A DNA stretch of 6,187 nt from Desulfurococcales archaeon (GCA_027028805.1 JALVHX010000015.1:1-6187); one strand, 5' to 3'; counted from the first letter of the stretch, positions 1 through 5,764 are shown. The notes: a model not told the origin generated them from the sequence alone. Numbers and translations: made by a program.

Positions 1-573
1 GATGGGGACGGGGACGGCGTGAACGATGAACCGCTATACTTTACGGGGACAAGCATCGTGCTCGACTACTACCCGTTGAGCAGTAGGCCCGAGGGCTACG
101 AGGTGCTGGGGCCGGGGAGCGATGGAGGAATAGCGGCAATCTACACCGGTAGGCCCGTAATACTCGCCCCGGGCGCCGAGGACAAGGAGATAGCGATCCT
201 GGTGCACAACCCGGGCCCATGGTACCGGCGCATAGACGTAGACGTTGAGGCGCCCGACGGCATAGAGGCCTCGGCATCTAGGGAGAGGCTCGTGGCCAAG
301 CCCTACGAGACCATAAGGCTCTCAGTAAACATAGGCGTGGGGAATGGAGCCCACAGCGGCCTCTACACGGTAACCGTTAAGCTATCCGATAACGCGTCTA
401 GAACACCCATAGAGATACATGTACCAGTTAAGATAGAAGCCTATCCCGAGACCCCTGGCTCCTCCGGAGAGGCTATGGAGGCCACGATATATATAGTGAT
501 CACAATCATAGCCGCGGCCTCCGCCGCAGTATACCTGCTAGCCAAGAAGATGCGCGGCCGCGGAAACCCATAG
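1..573 (+). CDS. NosD-like surface protein, C-terminal fragment (5' end outside window)
   Basis: The reading frame is open from base 1, so the GTG at 19 is not a convincing start and the gene begins upstream. The visible 190 residues open with an Asp/Gly-rich loop (DGDGDGVNDEP), the Ca-binding-like motif that closes NosD/beta-helix domains in archaeal surface proteins. Next comes a beta-rich domain of about 120 residues resembling an Ig-like or CARDB-type stalk (HNPGPWYRR, then alternating hydrophobic strands), a Pro/Gly/Ser linker, and one hydrophobic membrane segment at about 160-181. The protein ends in a basic cytoplasmic tail (KKMRGRG). This indicates an extracellular protein anchored at its C-terminus. 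It ends 11 bp from the stop of the convergent NosD-like gene, which has the same C-terminal layout (DEDGDGVIDEP, beta domain, membrane anchor), so the two are probably paralogues. Its ligand or substrate cannot be told. Confidence 0.8.
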   Translation, partial: DGDGDGVNDEPLYFTGTSIVLDYYPLSSRPEGYEVLGPGSDGGIAAIYTGRPVILAPGAEDKEIAILVHNPGPWYRRIDVDVEAPDGIEASASRERLVAKPYETIRLSVNIGVGNGAHSGLYTVTVKLSDNASRTPIEIHVPVKIEAYPETPGSSGEAMEATIYIVITIIAAASAAVYLLAKKMRGRGNP

Positions 574-584
574 GGATCCCGCAT

Positions 585-2522
585 TTATCTCCCCAGTAAA
601 CGCTTGTAGAGCACGAAGACAGTCACAGCCGCTACAACGGCGGCCGCGGCCGCCGCGGCCCAAAGCATCCTCTCCCAAGGAGGCTGTTGCTCCTCCCCCG
701 CCCATATCTCGACTATATACGTCTTCGTCGTCTTCTCCCCGGCCTCCTCATCGTATAGCTCCACGGTGATCCTATATGTTCCCCGCGCCACCCCGCCCCG
801 GGGCTTGAAGGACACTATATAGTACCTGCTCCCCAGGGGCGGCGCCTCGTCCTCCACCCACCCGGTTCCGGACACGATCCCTCCTGTCCCGGAAACGCTT
901 CTACCAGCTATATAGGCTTCTATGTCGCCCGGGGCGTGGACCGCGAGCCTGTATCTACGGGTCTCGTTGAAGGGGTTGTACACCATGAGGAACAGGGGCC
1001 GGTTCTCTCCATGATACTGCTCGTTGGCAGGCCTCGGTAACCCGATGGCCGCCAACACCATGCTTCCCCGGGAGCCGGATCCTATCACATCGTATTTCAC
1101 GGGCTCCCCTGCTAGAGGGAAAGCGTCTACAAGGAACACTGTATAAGTATACGGCTCATCGATCACGCCGTCACCGTCCTCATCCACCCCCATATAGCCC
1201 TCCCAGTGGTTGCCGAGAAACCCCTCGTGGAGCCGGCCCCCATACATGTATCGGAGGGGCCGCGGGCTATGGGCCGCCGCGGTGCTCGACCTTATGATCG
1301 GCGCGGATGCTCTGCCCCCTATGTTGCATAGGTACATGTATATGTTGCTCGAGTTGAGGGCGTGGAACGGGGCGCCGGCGGCGGGTCCCCTGAAATATAT
1401 CTCTGAGCGCGTTATGGCCGCGTCTCTCGTGTTGTTGAAGAAGAAGGCGTAGCCGGGCATGTGCCCCGTTATCTCGATGGATACATTATGTATCCTTATA
1501 TTGCTCGAATCCTCCACGTATACCGCGGCGAGCACGCTATCGCCCACGCTCTCGATGGATAAATCCCTGATCACCACGTGTCTCGACGAGTATACGGCGA
1601 CTGCGGCGGAGAACCTGGATGCACTTATCCCCCTTATCCCGGGGCCCCGTATGGTGATGTTCTGGGACGACGCGACTATGACCGCGGCTCCCCCGAGCCC
1701 TCTCCCTGTATACATGGTTGCTATGCCGGAGGCGTTCACAGACACGGTTATGTTCGAGGACGCATAGATCACGGCTTCCCCCACGTCCCCTATGCTCAAC
1801 GGGGCCCCGGTGTAATCCTTGATGTAGACGAGAGGCTTATCGTTTACACTGGTGTTCCACACGCTTATCCGGGGGATCACGTCTACGCCGGCGGGGTAGA
1901 GGATTGAGCCGTTGAAGACCGTGTTGTTGACAACCGCCCCCGCCGCATCCTCGTCCACGAGCATGCCAGCGTTCTTGAAAAAGCATCCGTCAACCGTGGC
2001 CGCGGCCTCCTCGCCTACATATAGGCCTATCACGCCGCCCCCAGGGGCCTCTATGGATACGTTAAGCAACACCGCCTCGGCCCGCTCAACATATATGAGG
2101 GGTCTATAGGAGGCCTCCCTGCTTCCACGGCGCACATATATATCCTTGATCACCACGCCGCTGGAGTTCCTGACCAGGAGCACGGTGTCCCTGTTCTCGA
2201 CCACGGGGCCGCCTACACCGGTGATCCTCAGCCCGGGCTTGCCGTCGATAACTACAGCCTCGTGGTATACACCGGGCCCAACTATTATGGTCGAGTAGGC
2301 CGGGGCCGCGTCGACGGCCTCCTGTATGCTGGGGTAGTCGCCGGGGACATGGATCACCCTACTCTCTTCTCCGGGAAAAACAGCTGTGCGTAGAGACATA
2401 TGGCTGGTGGATGCCGTTAGCAGGGATAGACACAGCAGAGCCATAGAGACGAGGAACGATGCACGGGCCGGAGCCACGGGCCAGCTCCCCGGGGACAACA
2501 TCCTTATACAAAAATCCTTCAT
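585..2522 (-). CDS. NosD-like right-handed beta-helix cell-surface protein with C-terminal membrane anchor
   Basis: A 645-residue secreted protein. A basic and hydrophobic signal segment (about 18-40) is followed by the pectin-lyase-type entry motif IHVPGDYPSIQEAVDAAP (57-74) and GPGVYHEAV. Repeated short strands of the form 'SSxxIxIxxxxI' run from about 95 to 430, as in right-handed parallel beta-helices of the NosD/periplasmic copper-binding family. A NosD-type closing motif GNHWEGYMGVDEDGDGVIDEP (437-457) supplies an Asp-rich Ca-binding-like loop. A beta domain (about 470-608), a membrane helix (about 618-638) and the tail YKRLLGR end it. Twelve N-x-S/T sequons suggest a glycosylated outer-surface protein. 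Archaeal members are commonly surface proteins, and no nos genes are nearby, so a nitrous-oxide role is not supported. The start is uncertain: ATG 2522 has no visible Shine-Dalgarno, and ATG 2501 (residue 8) fits the TATA position better. Confidence 0.85.
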   Translation of the reverse strand: MKDFCIRMLSPGSWPVAPARASFLVSMALLCLSLLTASTSHMSLRTAVFPGEESRVIHVPGDYPSIQEAVDAAPAYSTIIVGPGVYHEAVVIDGKPGLRITGVGGPVVENRDTVLLVRNSSGVVIKDIYVRRGSREASYRPLIYVERAEAVLLNVSIEAPGGGVIGLYVGEEAAATVDGCFFKNAGMLVDEDAAGAVVNNTVFNGSILYPAGVDVIPRISVWNTSVNDKPLVYIKDYTGAPLSIGDVGEAVIYASSNITVSVNASGIATMYTGRGLGGAAVIVASSQNITIRGPGIRGISASRFSAAVAVYSSRHVVIRDLSIESVGDSVLAAVYVEDSSNIRIHNVSIEITGHMPGYAFFFNNTRDAAITRSEIYFRGPAAGAPFHALNSSNIYMYLCNIGGRASAPIIRSSTAAAHSPRPLRYMYGGRLHEGFLGNHWEGYMGVDEDGDGVIDEPYTYTVFLVDAFPLAGEPVKYDVIGSGSRGSMVLAAIGLPRPANEQYHGENRPLFLMVYNPFNETRRYRLAVHAPGDIEAYIAGRSVSGTGGIVSGTGWVEDEAPPLGSRYYIVSFKPRGGVARGTYRITVELYDEEAGEKTTKTYIVEIWAGEEQQPPWERMLWAAAAAAAVVAAVTVFVLYKRLLGR

Positions 2523-2531
2523 GTGGACACG

Positions 2532-2540
2532 AAAATAAAT
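2532..2540 (-). promoter_or_regulatory. TATA box for the NosD-like gene
   Basis: On the minus strand this reads ATTTATTTT in an otherwise GC-rich 67-nt gap between the MNT stop and the NosD-like gene. The usual archaeal spacing of about 26 nt puts transcription start near 2510, which is inside the first codons of the longer reading and about 8 nt before ATG 2501. The box therefore supports an independent promoter, and favours the shorter start. Inferred from sequence only. Confidence 0.5.
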
Positions 2541-2589
2541 CTTTGAGATCCCGCCACTGGGCCGGCGGAGGAGCTGTGGATGCCTCGTC

Positions 2590-3000
2590 TTATCCGCGCC
2601 GCATGCGGCGTGGATAGATCCTTATGCCTTCTCTGAGCGCCTCGGAGACGACGATGCTTCTCTCCTTTTTCTCGTCGAGCTCTCTGGGTGTTAGGGGTAT
2701 TAGTGTCGCGTCGCGGGGCTTGTCCCATAGCCTGTATAACATGGCCATGCGCTCCTCCATGCCCATGCCCTCCCAGTCCCTGGATACTATGACTAGGTCT
2801 ATGTCGCTGTCCTCCGCATAGTCTCCGCGCGCTATGCTTCCAAACAATATTATCTCGTCTACGCGCACGCCTTTCTCTTCGAGCCTATCGGCTAGATCCC
2901 TGGCCCATTCCGCGGCCTCCTCTACTAATTCTCTCCAACGCCTCCTCCGCTCTCTCAACAAGTCTTCTAGCCGCCTCCACCGCCCTCTCCGATGTCTCAC
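2590..3000 (-). CDS. Minimal nucleotidyltransferase (MNT) domain protein, probable antitoxin partner of HEPN
   Basis: Small Pol-beta-superfamily nucleotidyltransferase. The core motif is LFGSIARGDYAEDSDIDL (52-69): GS at 54-55 and the metal-binding pair D66/D68. A third acidic candidate, D97, lies in the strand before IPLTPREL. In characterised HEPN/MNT pairs such as MntA/HepT, the MNT enzyme AMPylates the HEPN protein and neutralises it; that activity is inferred here from family and position. The longest reading starts at GTG 3000 and overlaps the upstream HEPN gene by 116 nt. The first ten residues are unusually Arg-rich, so TTG 2961 or 2958 may be the true start, with a GGAGG about 12 nt upstream. 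GTG 2868 would remove the overlap but also the helix that normally precedes the GS motif, so it is less likely. No separate promoter is seen; cotranscription with HEPN is expected. Confidence 0.85.
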   Translation of the reverse strand: MRHRRGRWRRLEDLLRERRRRWRELVEEAAEWARDLADRLEEKGVRVDEIILFGSIARGDYAEDSDIDLVIVSRDWEGMGMEERMAMLYRLWDKPRDATLIPLTPRELDEKKERSIVVSEALREGIRIYPRRMRRG

Positions 3001-3337
3001 GGCTTATCACCTCGTCGGGCAACCCCTCCACAAGATCGGGGTAGCGGGCTAGGTGGTAGTACTGGGTGAGCTCATAGGCGGCCTCGAGCTCCTTGTCGCC
3101 GAGGCCTAGGTCGAGGCCGAGCTCCTCCATGAGCCTCCGTATATTATGGGTCTTGGGGAACCATCCCTTCACCGCTATGAGCAGGGCTTTCAAAGCCTTC
3201 TCGGCGGCCTGCTGGGCCCAGAAGACGGCCGCGGCCCGGTCGTCTTCCCTAAGGCTCCTGTAGGCTCTCTCCAGGTCTCTGCGGGCCGAGCTCATCCACC
3301 AGAACGCCTGCTCCCGCACCAAGGAAGCCGCATCCAC
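2885..3337 (-). CDS. HEPN domain protein (PF05168 type), probable toxin of HEPN/MNT pair
   Basis: A 150-residue all-helical protein. The core AAVFWAQQAAEKALKALL (36-53) followed by PKTHNIRRLM (61-70) and later YYHLARYPD (93-101) is the typical signature of the PF05168 HEPN family. HEPN proteins encoded just before an MNT gene are generally RNase toxins or nucleotide-binding partners of the MNT enzyme. No R-x(4-6)-H nuclease motif in the usual order is visible, so ribonuclease activity cannot be assumed; T63-H64-N65 and R98-YPD are the conserved polar sites seen. Start GTG 3337 is fixed by an in-frame TAA immediately two codons upstream. No spaced Shine-Dalgarno precedes it. Its 3' end, which encodes a charged helix and a Gly-rich tail, overlaps the MNT reading frame. 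A TATA box at the usual distance is not evident; the AT-rich stretch near 3424-3440 may serve with a leader of about 70 nt. Confidence 0.85.
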   Translation of the reverse strand: MDAASLVREQAFWWMSSARRDLERAYRSLREDDRAAAVFWAQQAAEKALKALLIAVKGWFPKTHNIRRLMEELGLDLGLGDKELEAAYELTQYYHLARYPDLVEGLPDEVISRETSERAVEAARRLVERAEEALERISRGGRGMGQGSSR

Positions 3338-3423
3338 CCCTTAAGGATGCCTGGTCCCGGCTTTCCACGAAGCCCCGGGGAGTGTCGCCGGGAAGTCTGC
3401 CGCTATACAGGGGCTATTCATCC

Positions 3424-3440
3424 TAAATAGTATATAGTTT
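3424..3440 (+). promoter_or_regulatory. TATA box of the alpha/beta hydrolase gene
   Basis: TAAATAGTATATAGTTT lies with its centre about 26 nt before ATG 3460. That is the normal TATA-to-start-site distance in archaea and predicts a leaderless transcript beginning at or near the start codon. No Shine-Dalgarno precedes the ATG, in agreement. The same AT-rich stretch could also serve the divergent HEPN gene. Confidence 0.6.
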
Positions 3441-3459
3441 TGCTCGGCCAGTATATAGT
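3429..3459 (+). repeat. Two direct copies of AGTATATAGT, 21 bp apart
   Basis: The ten-base word AGTATATAGT occurs at 3429-3438 and exactly again at 3450-3459, ending next to ATG 3460. The start-to-start distance of 21 bp is two helical turns, so both copies face the same side of the DNA. They may be tandem TATA boxes or a TATA box plus a regulator site made of the same word. Inference only; AT-rich words recur easily in archaeal promoters. Confidence 0.5.
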
Positions 3460-4086
3460 ATGGGGTGCCGTTGTTTGCGTGAGGATGTGTTCAATCTCCT
3501 CCATCACAGGTGCCGTGTACTGTATAGCGGCGTAGCCGGCGGCGTCCCCGTATTGTTTCTCCACGGCTACAGCTTCACAAGCGACGTGTGGAGGGATATA
3601 GGTGTCCTAGACGCGTTGGAGAGGGAGGGCATACCGTTCGCCGCGGTCGACATGCCTTATGGGAGGAGGAGCCGGTGTAGCCCGCGGTCACGGGATCCCG
3701 TTGTGAACGTGGAGGTGGCCCGTGAGGCTTTGAGGGCCGTGTATCCGGGGGCTCCCAGCCCCTTCGTTGTGGGCGCGAGCCTGGGCGGATACATAGCTCT
3801 CCACTACGCCGGGAGATACGGGGCGGCGGGGCTCCTCCTGATAGCACCGGCGGGGCCGCGGGACGAGCTCCTGGGCATCGCGGAGCGGCTACGAGTCCCC
3901 GCAACCATAATTGTCGGCGAGAAAGACGATGTCGTCTCCCACAAGGATATGCGGATCCTGGCCGAGGCCTTGGGGGCCAGGCTACACATATACCCTGGCG
4001 CGAGACACGCCGCCTACCTGGACAAGCCCGATCTATTCACACGGCACCTCATAGAAGCCTACAGGAGCGCTGTGGCCGGGGAATAG
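3460..4086 (+). CDS. Alpha/beta hydrolase fold protein
   Basis: A compact 208-residue serine hydrolase. VLFLHGYSF (31-39) carries the HG oxyanion region after the first core strands. The nucleophile elbow is GASLGG (105-110) with Ser107. Asp156 in GEKDDVV is the likely acid, and His183 in GARHAAYLDKP completes the triad. The fold is near minimal: only a short, Arg/Ser-rich insertion (about 68-80) stands where larger relatives have a cap domain. The substrate is unknown; carboxylesterase or a small acyl/ester hydrolase is the broad expectation. The N-terminus has a Cys-x-Cys pair (C3, C5) plus C18, which might form disulfides in a hyperthermophile. ATG 3460 fits a leaderless transcript; GTG 3487 (residue 10) is an alternative if the second TATA-like repeat is used. 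It stands alone, with the divergent HEPN gene upstream and a nitroreductase relic downstream. Confidence 0.88.
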   Translation: MGCRCLREDVFNLLHHRCRVLYSGVAGGVPVLFLHGYSFTSDVWRDIGVLDALEREGIPFAAVDMPYGRRSRCSPRSRDPVVNVEVAREALRAVYPGAPSPFVVGASLGGYIALHYAGRYGAAGLLLIAPAGPRDELLGIAERLRVPATIIVGEKDDVVSHKDMRILAEALGARLHIYPGARHAAYLDKPDLFTRHLIEAYRSAVAGE

Positions 4087-4097
4087 CGGCGGGTTCT

Positions 4098-4107
4098 CTA
4101 TAAATAA
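4098..4107 (+). promoter_or_regulatory. TATA-like box upstream of the nitroreductase relic
   Basis: CTATAAATAA stands in the gap after the hydrolase stop. It predicts a start site near 4127-4130, about 20 nt before an ATG at 4149 whose reading frame (MRIV) stops at once. It looks like the surviving promoter of the decayed nitroreductase gene. A T5 run at 4127-4131 may serve as a weak terminator for the hydrolase. Confidence 0.4.
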
Positions 4108-4152
4108 TCCCCTTCCCGATACAGTGTTTTTGACGCCTCCTCATACACATGA

Positions 4153-4396
4153 GAATCGTGTAGTAACAGAAAAGAATTGGAAGCAGATATTGCACGCTAT
4201 GCTCCGAGCAGTTATAATAGACAGCCGTGGAGGTTCTATGTCGTGTATAGTAGACGGGTTCTAGACGAGCTCTCAGCCATCCATGCGGGTGGCCTCTGCC
4301 GCGATAATCCCGGTATCGATACTACCGCTCGGCTACCCCGCTTACCGGCCGAGGACTCCGCCCCGCAGGAGCCTGGAGGAGATAGCCGGGTCATAG
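4153..4396 (+). pseudogene. Nitroreductase-family pseudogene (internal deletion and frameshift)
   Basis: Two parts of one flavoprotein family are present in different frames. In the first frame, from about 4153 to 4290, the translation contains ARYAPSSYNRQPWRFYVV, the FMN-binding N-terminal signature of nitroreductases (APSxxNxQPWRF), followed by SRRVLDELS. In another frame (gcc at 4298 onward, stop TAG at 4394) it reads IIPVSILPLGYPAYRPRTP, then RRSLEEIAG, the typical C-terminal 'LGYPaxxPxxxxR' motif. The family is usually 170-220 residues, but only about 75-80 residues remain, so roughly 100 central residues are missing and the junction (about 4275-4298) shifts the frame. The start region is also lost: stops occur in all frames just upstream. 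The gene would have reduced nitro or quinone-like substrates with NAD(P)H and FMN; it is not expected to make a working enzyme. The upstream TATA box may be its old promoter. Confidence 0.8.
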
Positions 4397-4437
4397 AGTA
4401 GGTGTGTGGCCGCGGATGGGGCTGTGGGGGAAAAGAG

Positions 4438-4445
4438 TATATAAT
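4438..4445 (+). promoter_or_regulatory. Orphan TATA-like box (TATATAAT)
   Basis: A strong AT-rich TATATAAT stands after a purine tract (GGGGGAAAAGAG) in an otherwise GC-rich stretch. Read on the plus strand it would start RNA near 4466-4470, which has no convincing gene but runs antisense to the cupin 3' end. Read on the minus strand it lies downstream of the cupin stop, where the T-rich complement could help termination. Function uncertain. Confidence 0.3.
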
Positions 4446-4493
4446 GATATGTGTTTTACGGGGCTCCACGGTGGCCCTCGTGTGCTTCTCTTC

Positions 4494-4868
4494 TTATTCC
4501 GGCTCGGCTGTGGGCTTGTGGGGGATCACGCATATGAACTCTAGGTCCTCGCTTCCCCTGTTCCAGTACTCGTGCTCTATGTTGGGGGGTATGTATACAT
4601 AGAAGCCCCTGGTGACCCTGTAGACCCTGTCCCCGATCCTTATCTCGCCGACACCCTTCAGTATAAAGATCTCGTGCTCCCATGGATGCTTATGCGGCTT
4701 TATGTGGCCGCCGGGCTCGACGGTGAATACCCTCATGGCGAACAATGGCGCCCCATCCTCTTTCCTGATAAGCCATCTTATCCACGTCTTCTCGGCCAGC
4801 TCCTCGGGGACGCGTTGCTTCTCCACGAGCGTGTAGAGACCCACCTTGGGCTCGCCGTACCTGTTCAC
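4494..4868 (-). CDS. Single-domain cupin protein
   Basis: A 124-residue protein made of one cupin barrel. Motif 1 is GGHIKPHKHPWEHEIFILKG (53-72), supplying metal ligands H59, H61 and E66. Motif 2 is GFYVYIPPNIEHEYWNRG (88-105), supplying H99 and ending at N103. All four expected ligands are present, so it should bind a divalent metal. A first segment (1-45) with TWIRWLI forms the entry to the barrel. Small archaeal cupins of this kind include isomerases, dioxygenases and sugar-binding proteins; nothing here selects among them. The start GTG 4868 is supported by a GAGGTGGT-type ribosome binding site 5 nt upstream and a TATA box at 4901-4908. It is transcribed divergently from the ECF transporter genes and convergently toward the nitroreductase relic. 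Confidence 0.88.
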   Translation of the reverse strand: MNRYGEPKVGLYTLVEKQRVPEELAEKTWIRWLIRKEDGAPLFAMRVFTVEPGGHIKPHKHPWEHEIFILKGVGEIRIGDRVYRVTRGFYVYIPPNIEHEYWNRGSEDLEFICVIPHKPTAEPE

Positions 4869-4873
4869 CGAGA

Positions 4874-4885
4874 CACCACCTCTCC
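4874..4885 (-). promoter_or_regulatory. Ribosome binding site of the cupin gene
   Basis: On the minus strand this reads GGAGAGGTGGTG, which pairs well with the archaeal anti-Shine-Dalgarno (GGAGGTGA-like), ending 5 nt before GTG 4868. It decides that GTG as the start. Confidence 0.6.
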
Positions 4886-4900
4886 GGGGCTATTGCCTGG

Positions 4901-4908
4901 TTATATGG
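4901..4908 (-). promoter_or_regulatory. TATA box of the cupin gene
   Basis: CCATATAA on the minus strand is centred about 36 nt before the GTG start. It predicts transcription from about 4878, giving a leader of roughly 10 nt. Such a leader would cut into the Shine-Dalgarno, so the start site may lie a few bases further upstream. Confidence 0.45.
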
Positions 4909-4974
4909 GACGCGTGATCATATTCGTGTGGCGGGTAATCTGTTTTCCCCGCGTCAACGCCGCCGCGGCATAAG

Positions 4975-4982
4975 TATTTAAA
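4975..4982 (+). promoter_or_regulatory. TATA box of the ECF transporter genes
   Basis: TATTTAAA is centred near 4979, predicting a start site near 5005 and a leader of about 17 nt before ATG 5022. This is one reason to prefer ATG 5022 over the longer reading from GTG 4983, which would lie upstream of the predicted transcript. Confidence 0.5.
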
Positions 4983-4995
4983 GTGTTAACTTTAA
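4978..4995. repeat. Inverted repeat TTAAAG-N6-CTTTAA at the ECF promoter (candidate operator)
   Basis: Perfect 6-bp arms at 4978-4983 and 4990-4995 flank the spacer TGTTAA. The left arm overlaps the TATA box, so a dimeric regulator binding here would block TBP/TFB. The spacing of 12 bp between arm starts is about one helical turn. Because the arms are AT-rich and short, chance is possible. Confidence 0.4.
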
Positions 4996-5021
4996 GAAAA
5001 CGGTACCTGGGGCTGGGCGCC

Positions 5022-5756
5022 ATGGATGCTAGGCGTGTCATCGATATAGCCGTCTACACCGCCCTCGTATACGCGGCCACCGTCGCCGTCCAGATATATC
5101 AGCCGGCCACCGGGGGCTACTTTAACCTGGGGGAGGCTGTTATATATCTCGCCGCCCTCCTGAGGGGCCCCGTGGTCGCCGGCGTAGCGGGGGGTGTGGG
5201 GGCGGCGCTAGCGGATCTATCCACCGGCTACGCCATATTCGCCCCCGCCACCCTCGTGGTCAAGTTCCTGGAGGGCTATGCCGCCGGGCTCCTCGCCGCC
5301 AAGATGAGGGGCTGGGGGAGGAGGAAGGCCGGCCTGCTGGCGGGAGCCGGGTACGCGGCCCTCATAATAGTGTTCGGCCTCTTCTACTGGAGCGGGAGAG
5401 CATACTATGGCCCCGAGAGCTTCCTGGGCGTGGAGCTCAACAGCCCCGTGGTCGAGCTACCCCTAGCCCTCTGGGTGATCATCGGGCTCGCCCTGGGGAT
5501 CGGGATAGCCTACTTCACCGGGAGAAGCATAGGCGGGGGAGAGGCGGCGGCTCTCCTCCTCGCAGGCCTCATCATGGTTACAGGCTACTTCCTCTACGAG
5601 TTCCTGGTCTCAAACCCCCTCACAGGCCGCGACCCGTGGGCGGCGGCCGCGGAGATCCCGGTCAACATAGGGCAGGCGGTCGTGGGGGCCGCGGTGGCGG
5701 TGCCCCTGGCGGGCTGGCTTAGGAGAGCCGGCTACGTGGACGGTGGTGAGGGCTGA
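5022..5756 (+). CDS. ECF-type transporter S component (membrane substrate-binding subunit)
   Basis: A 244-residue integral membrane protein with about six to eight hydrophobic segments (roughly 6-26, 36-47, 50-64, 71-92, 103-122, 144-166, then two more near the C-terminus). The block GYFNLGEAVIYLAALLRGP (32-50), followed by a Gly/Ala-rich helix, ALADLSTGYAIFAP (61-74) and KFLEGYAAG, is the signature of ECF S components related to the riboflavin/HMP group (PF07155/PF12822-like). EIPVNIGQAVVGA near the end is also typical. S components capture a vitamin, cofactor precursor or similar small molecule and dock on an EcfT-ATPase module; the substrate cannot be told. ATG 5022 is chosen over GTG 4983 because the added residues are not family-like and precede the predicted start site. 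The ATPase gene begins 8 nt after its stop, so they form an operon. Confidence 0.85.
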   Translation: MDARRVIDIAVYTALVYAATVAVQIYQPATGGYFNLGEAVIYLAALLRGPVVAGVAGGVGAALADLSTGYAIFAPATLVVKFLEGYAAGLLAAKMRGWGRRKAGLLAGAGYAALIIVFGLFYWSGRAYYGPESFLGVELNSPVVELPLALWVIIGLALGIGIAYFTGRSIGGGEAAALLLAGLIMVTGYFLYEFLVSNPLTGRDPWAAAAEIPVNIGQAVVGAAVAVPLAGWLRRAGYVDGGEG

Positions 5757-5764
5757 GGGCTCCG

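Noticed and set aside
19..21. GTG at 19 as the start of the first + strand gene
   Set aside because: The frame continues upstream to base 1 and GTG 19 lies inside the Asp-rich loop, so it is an internal codon of a gene truncated by the window edge.
1210..2109. Several + strand open frames across the NosD-like gene
   Set aside because: They are antisense shadows with biased composition and no recognisable motif. The minus strand reading has a signal peptide, family motifs and an anchor.
585..2522. Nitrous oxide reductase maturation (nosD proper)
   Set aside because: Similarity is to the broad beta-helix family. There is no nosZ, nosF or nosY nearby, and the C-terminal membrane anchor and stalk are those of archaeal surface proteins.
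2590..3337. CRISPR or prophage defence island
   Set aside because: Only the HEPN/MNT pair is present. No repeats, cas genes, integrase or attachment sites are visible in the window.
4459..4476. Near-palindrome GGGCTCCACGGTGGCCC as a terminator hairpin
   Set aside because: The arms are interrupted and the possible loop is one base, with no T run behind it on either strand.
4402..4602. A 66-residue + strand reading frame after the orphan TATA box
   Set aside because: It overlaps the well-supported cupin gene in antisense, has no family features and its composition is not protein-like. It was not called a gene.
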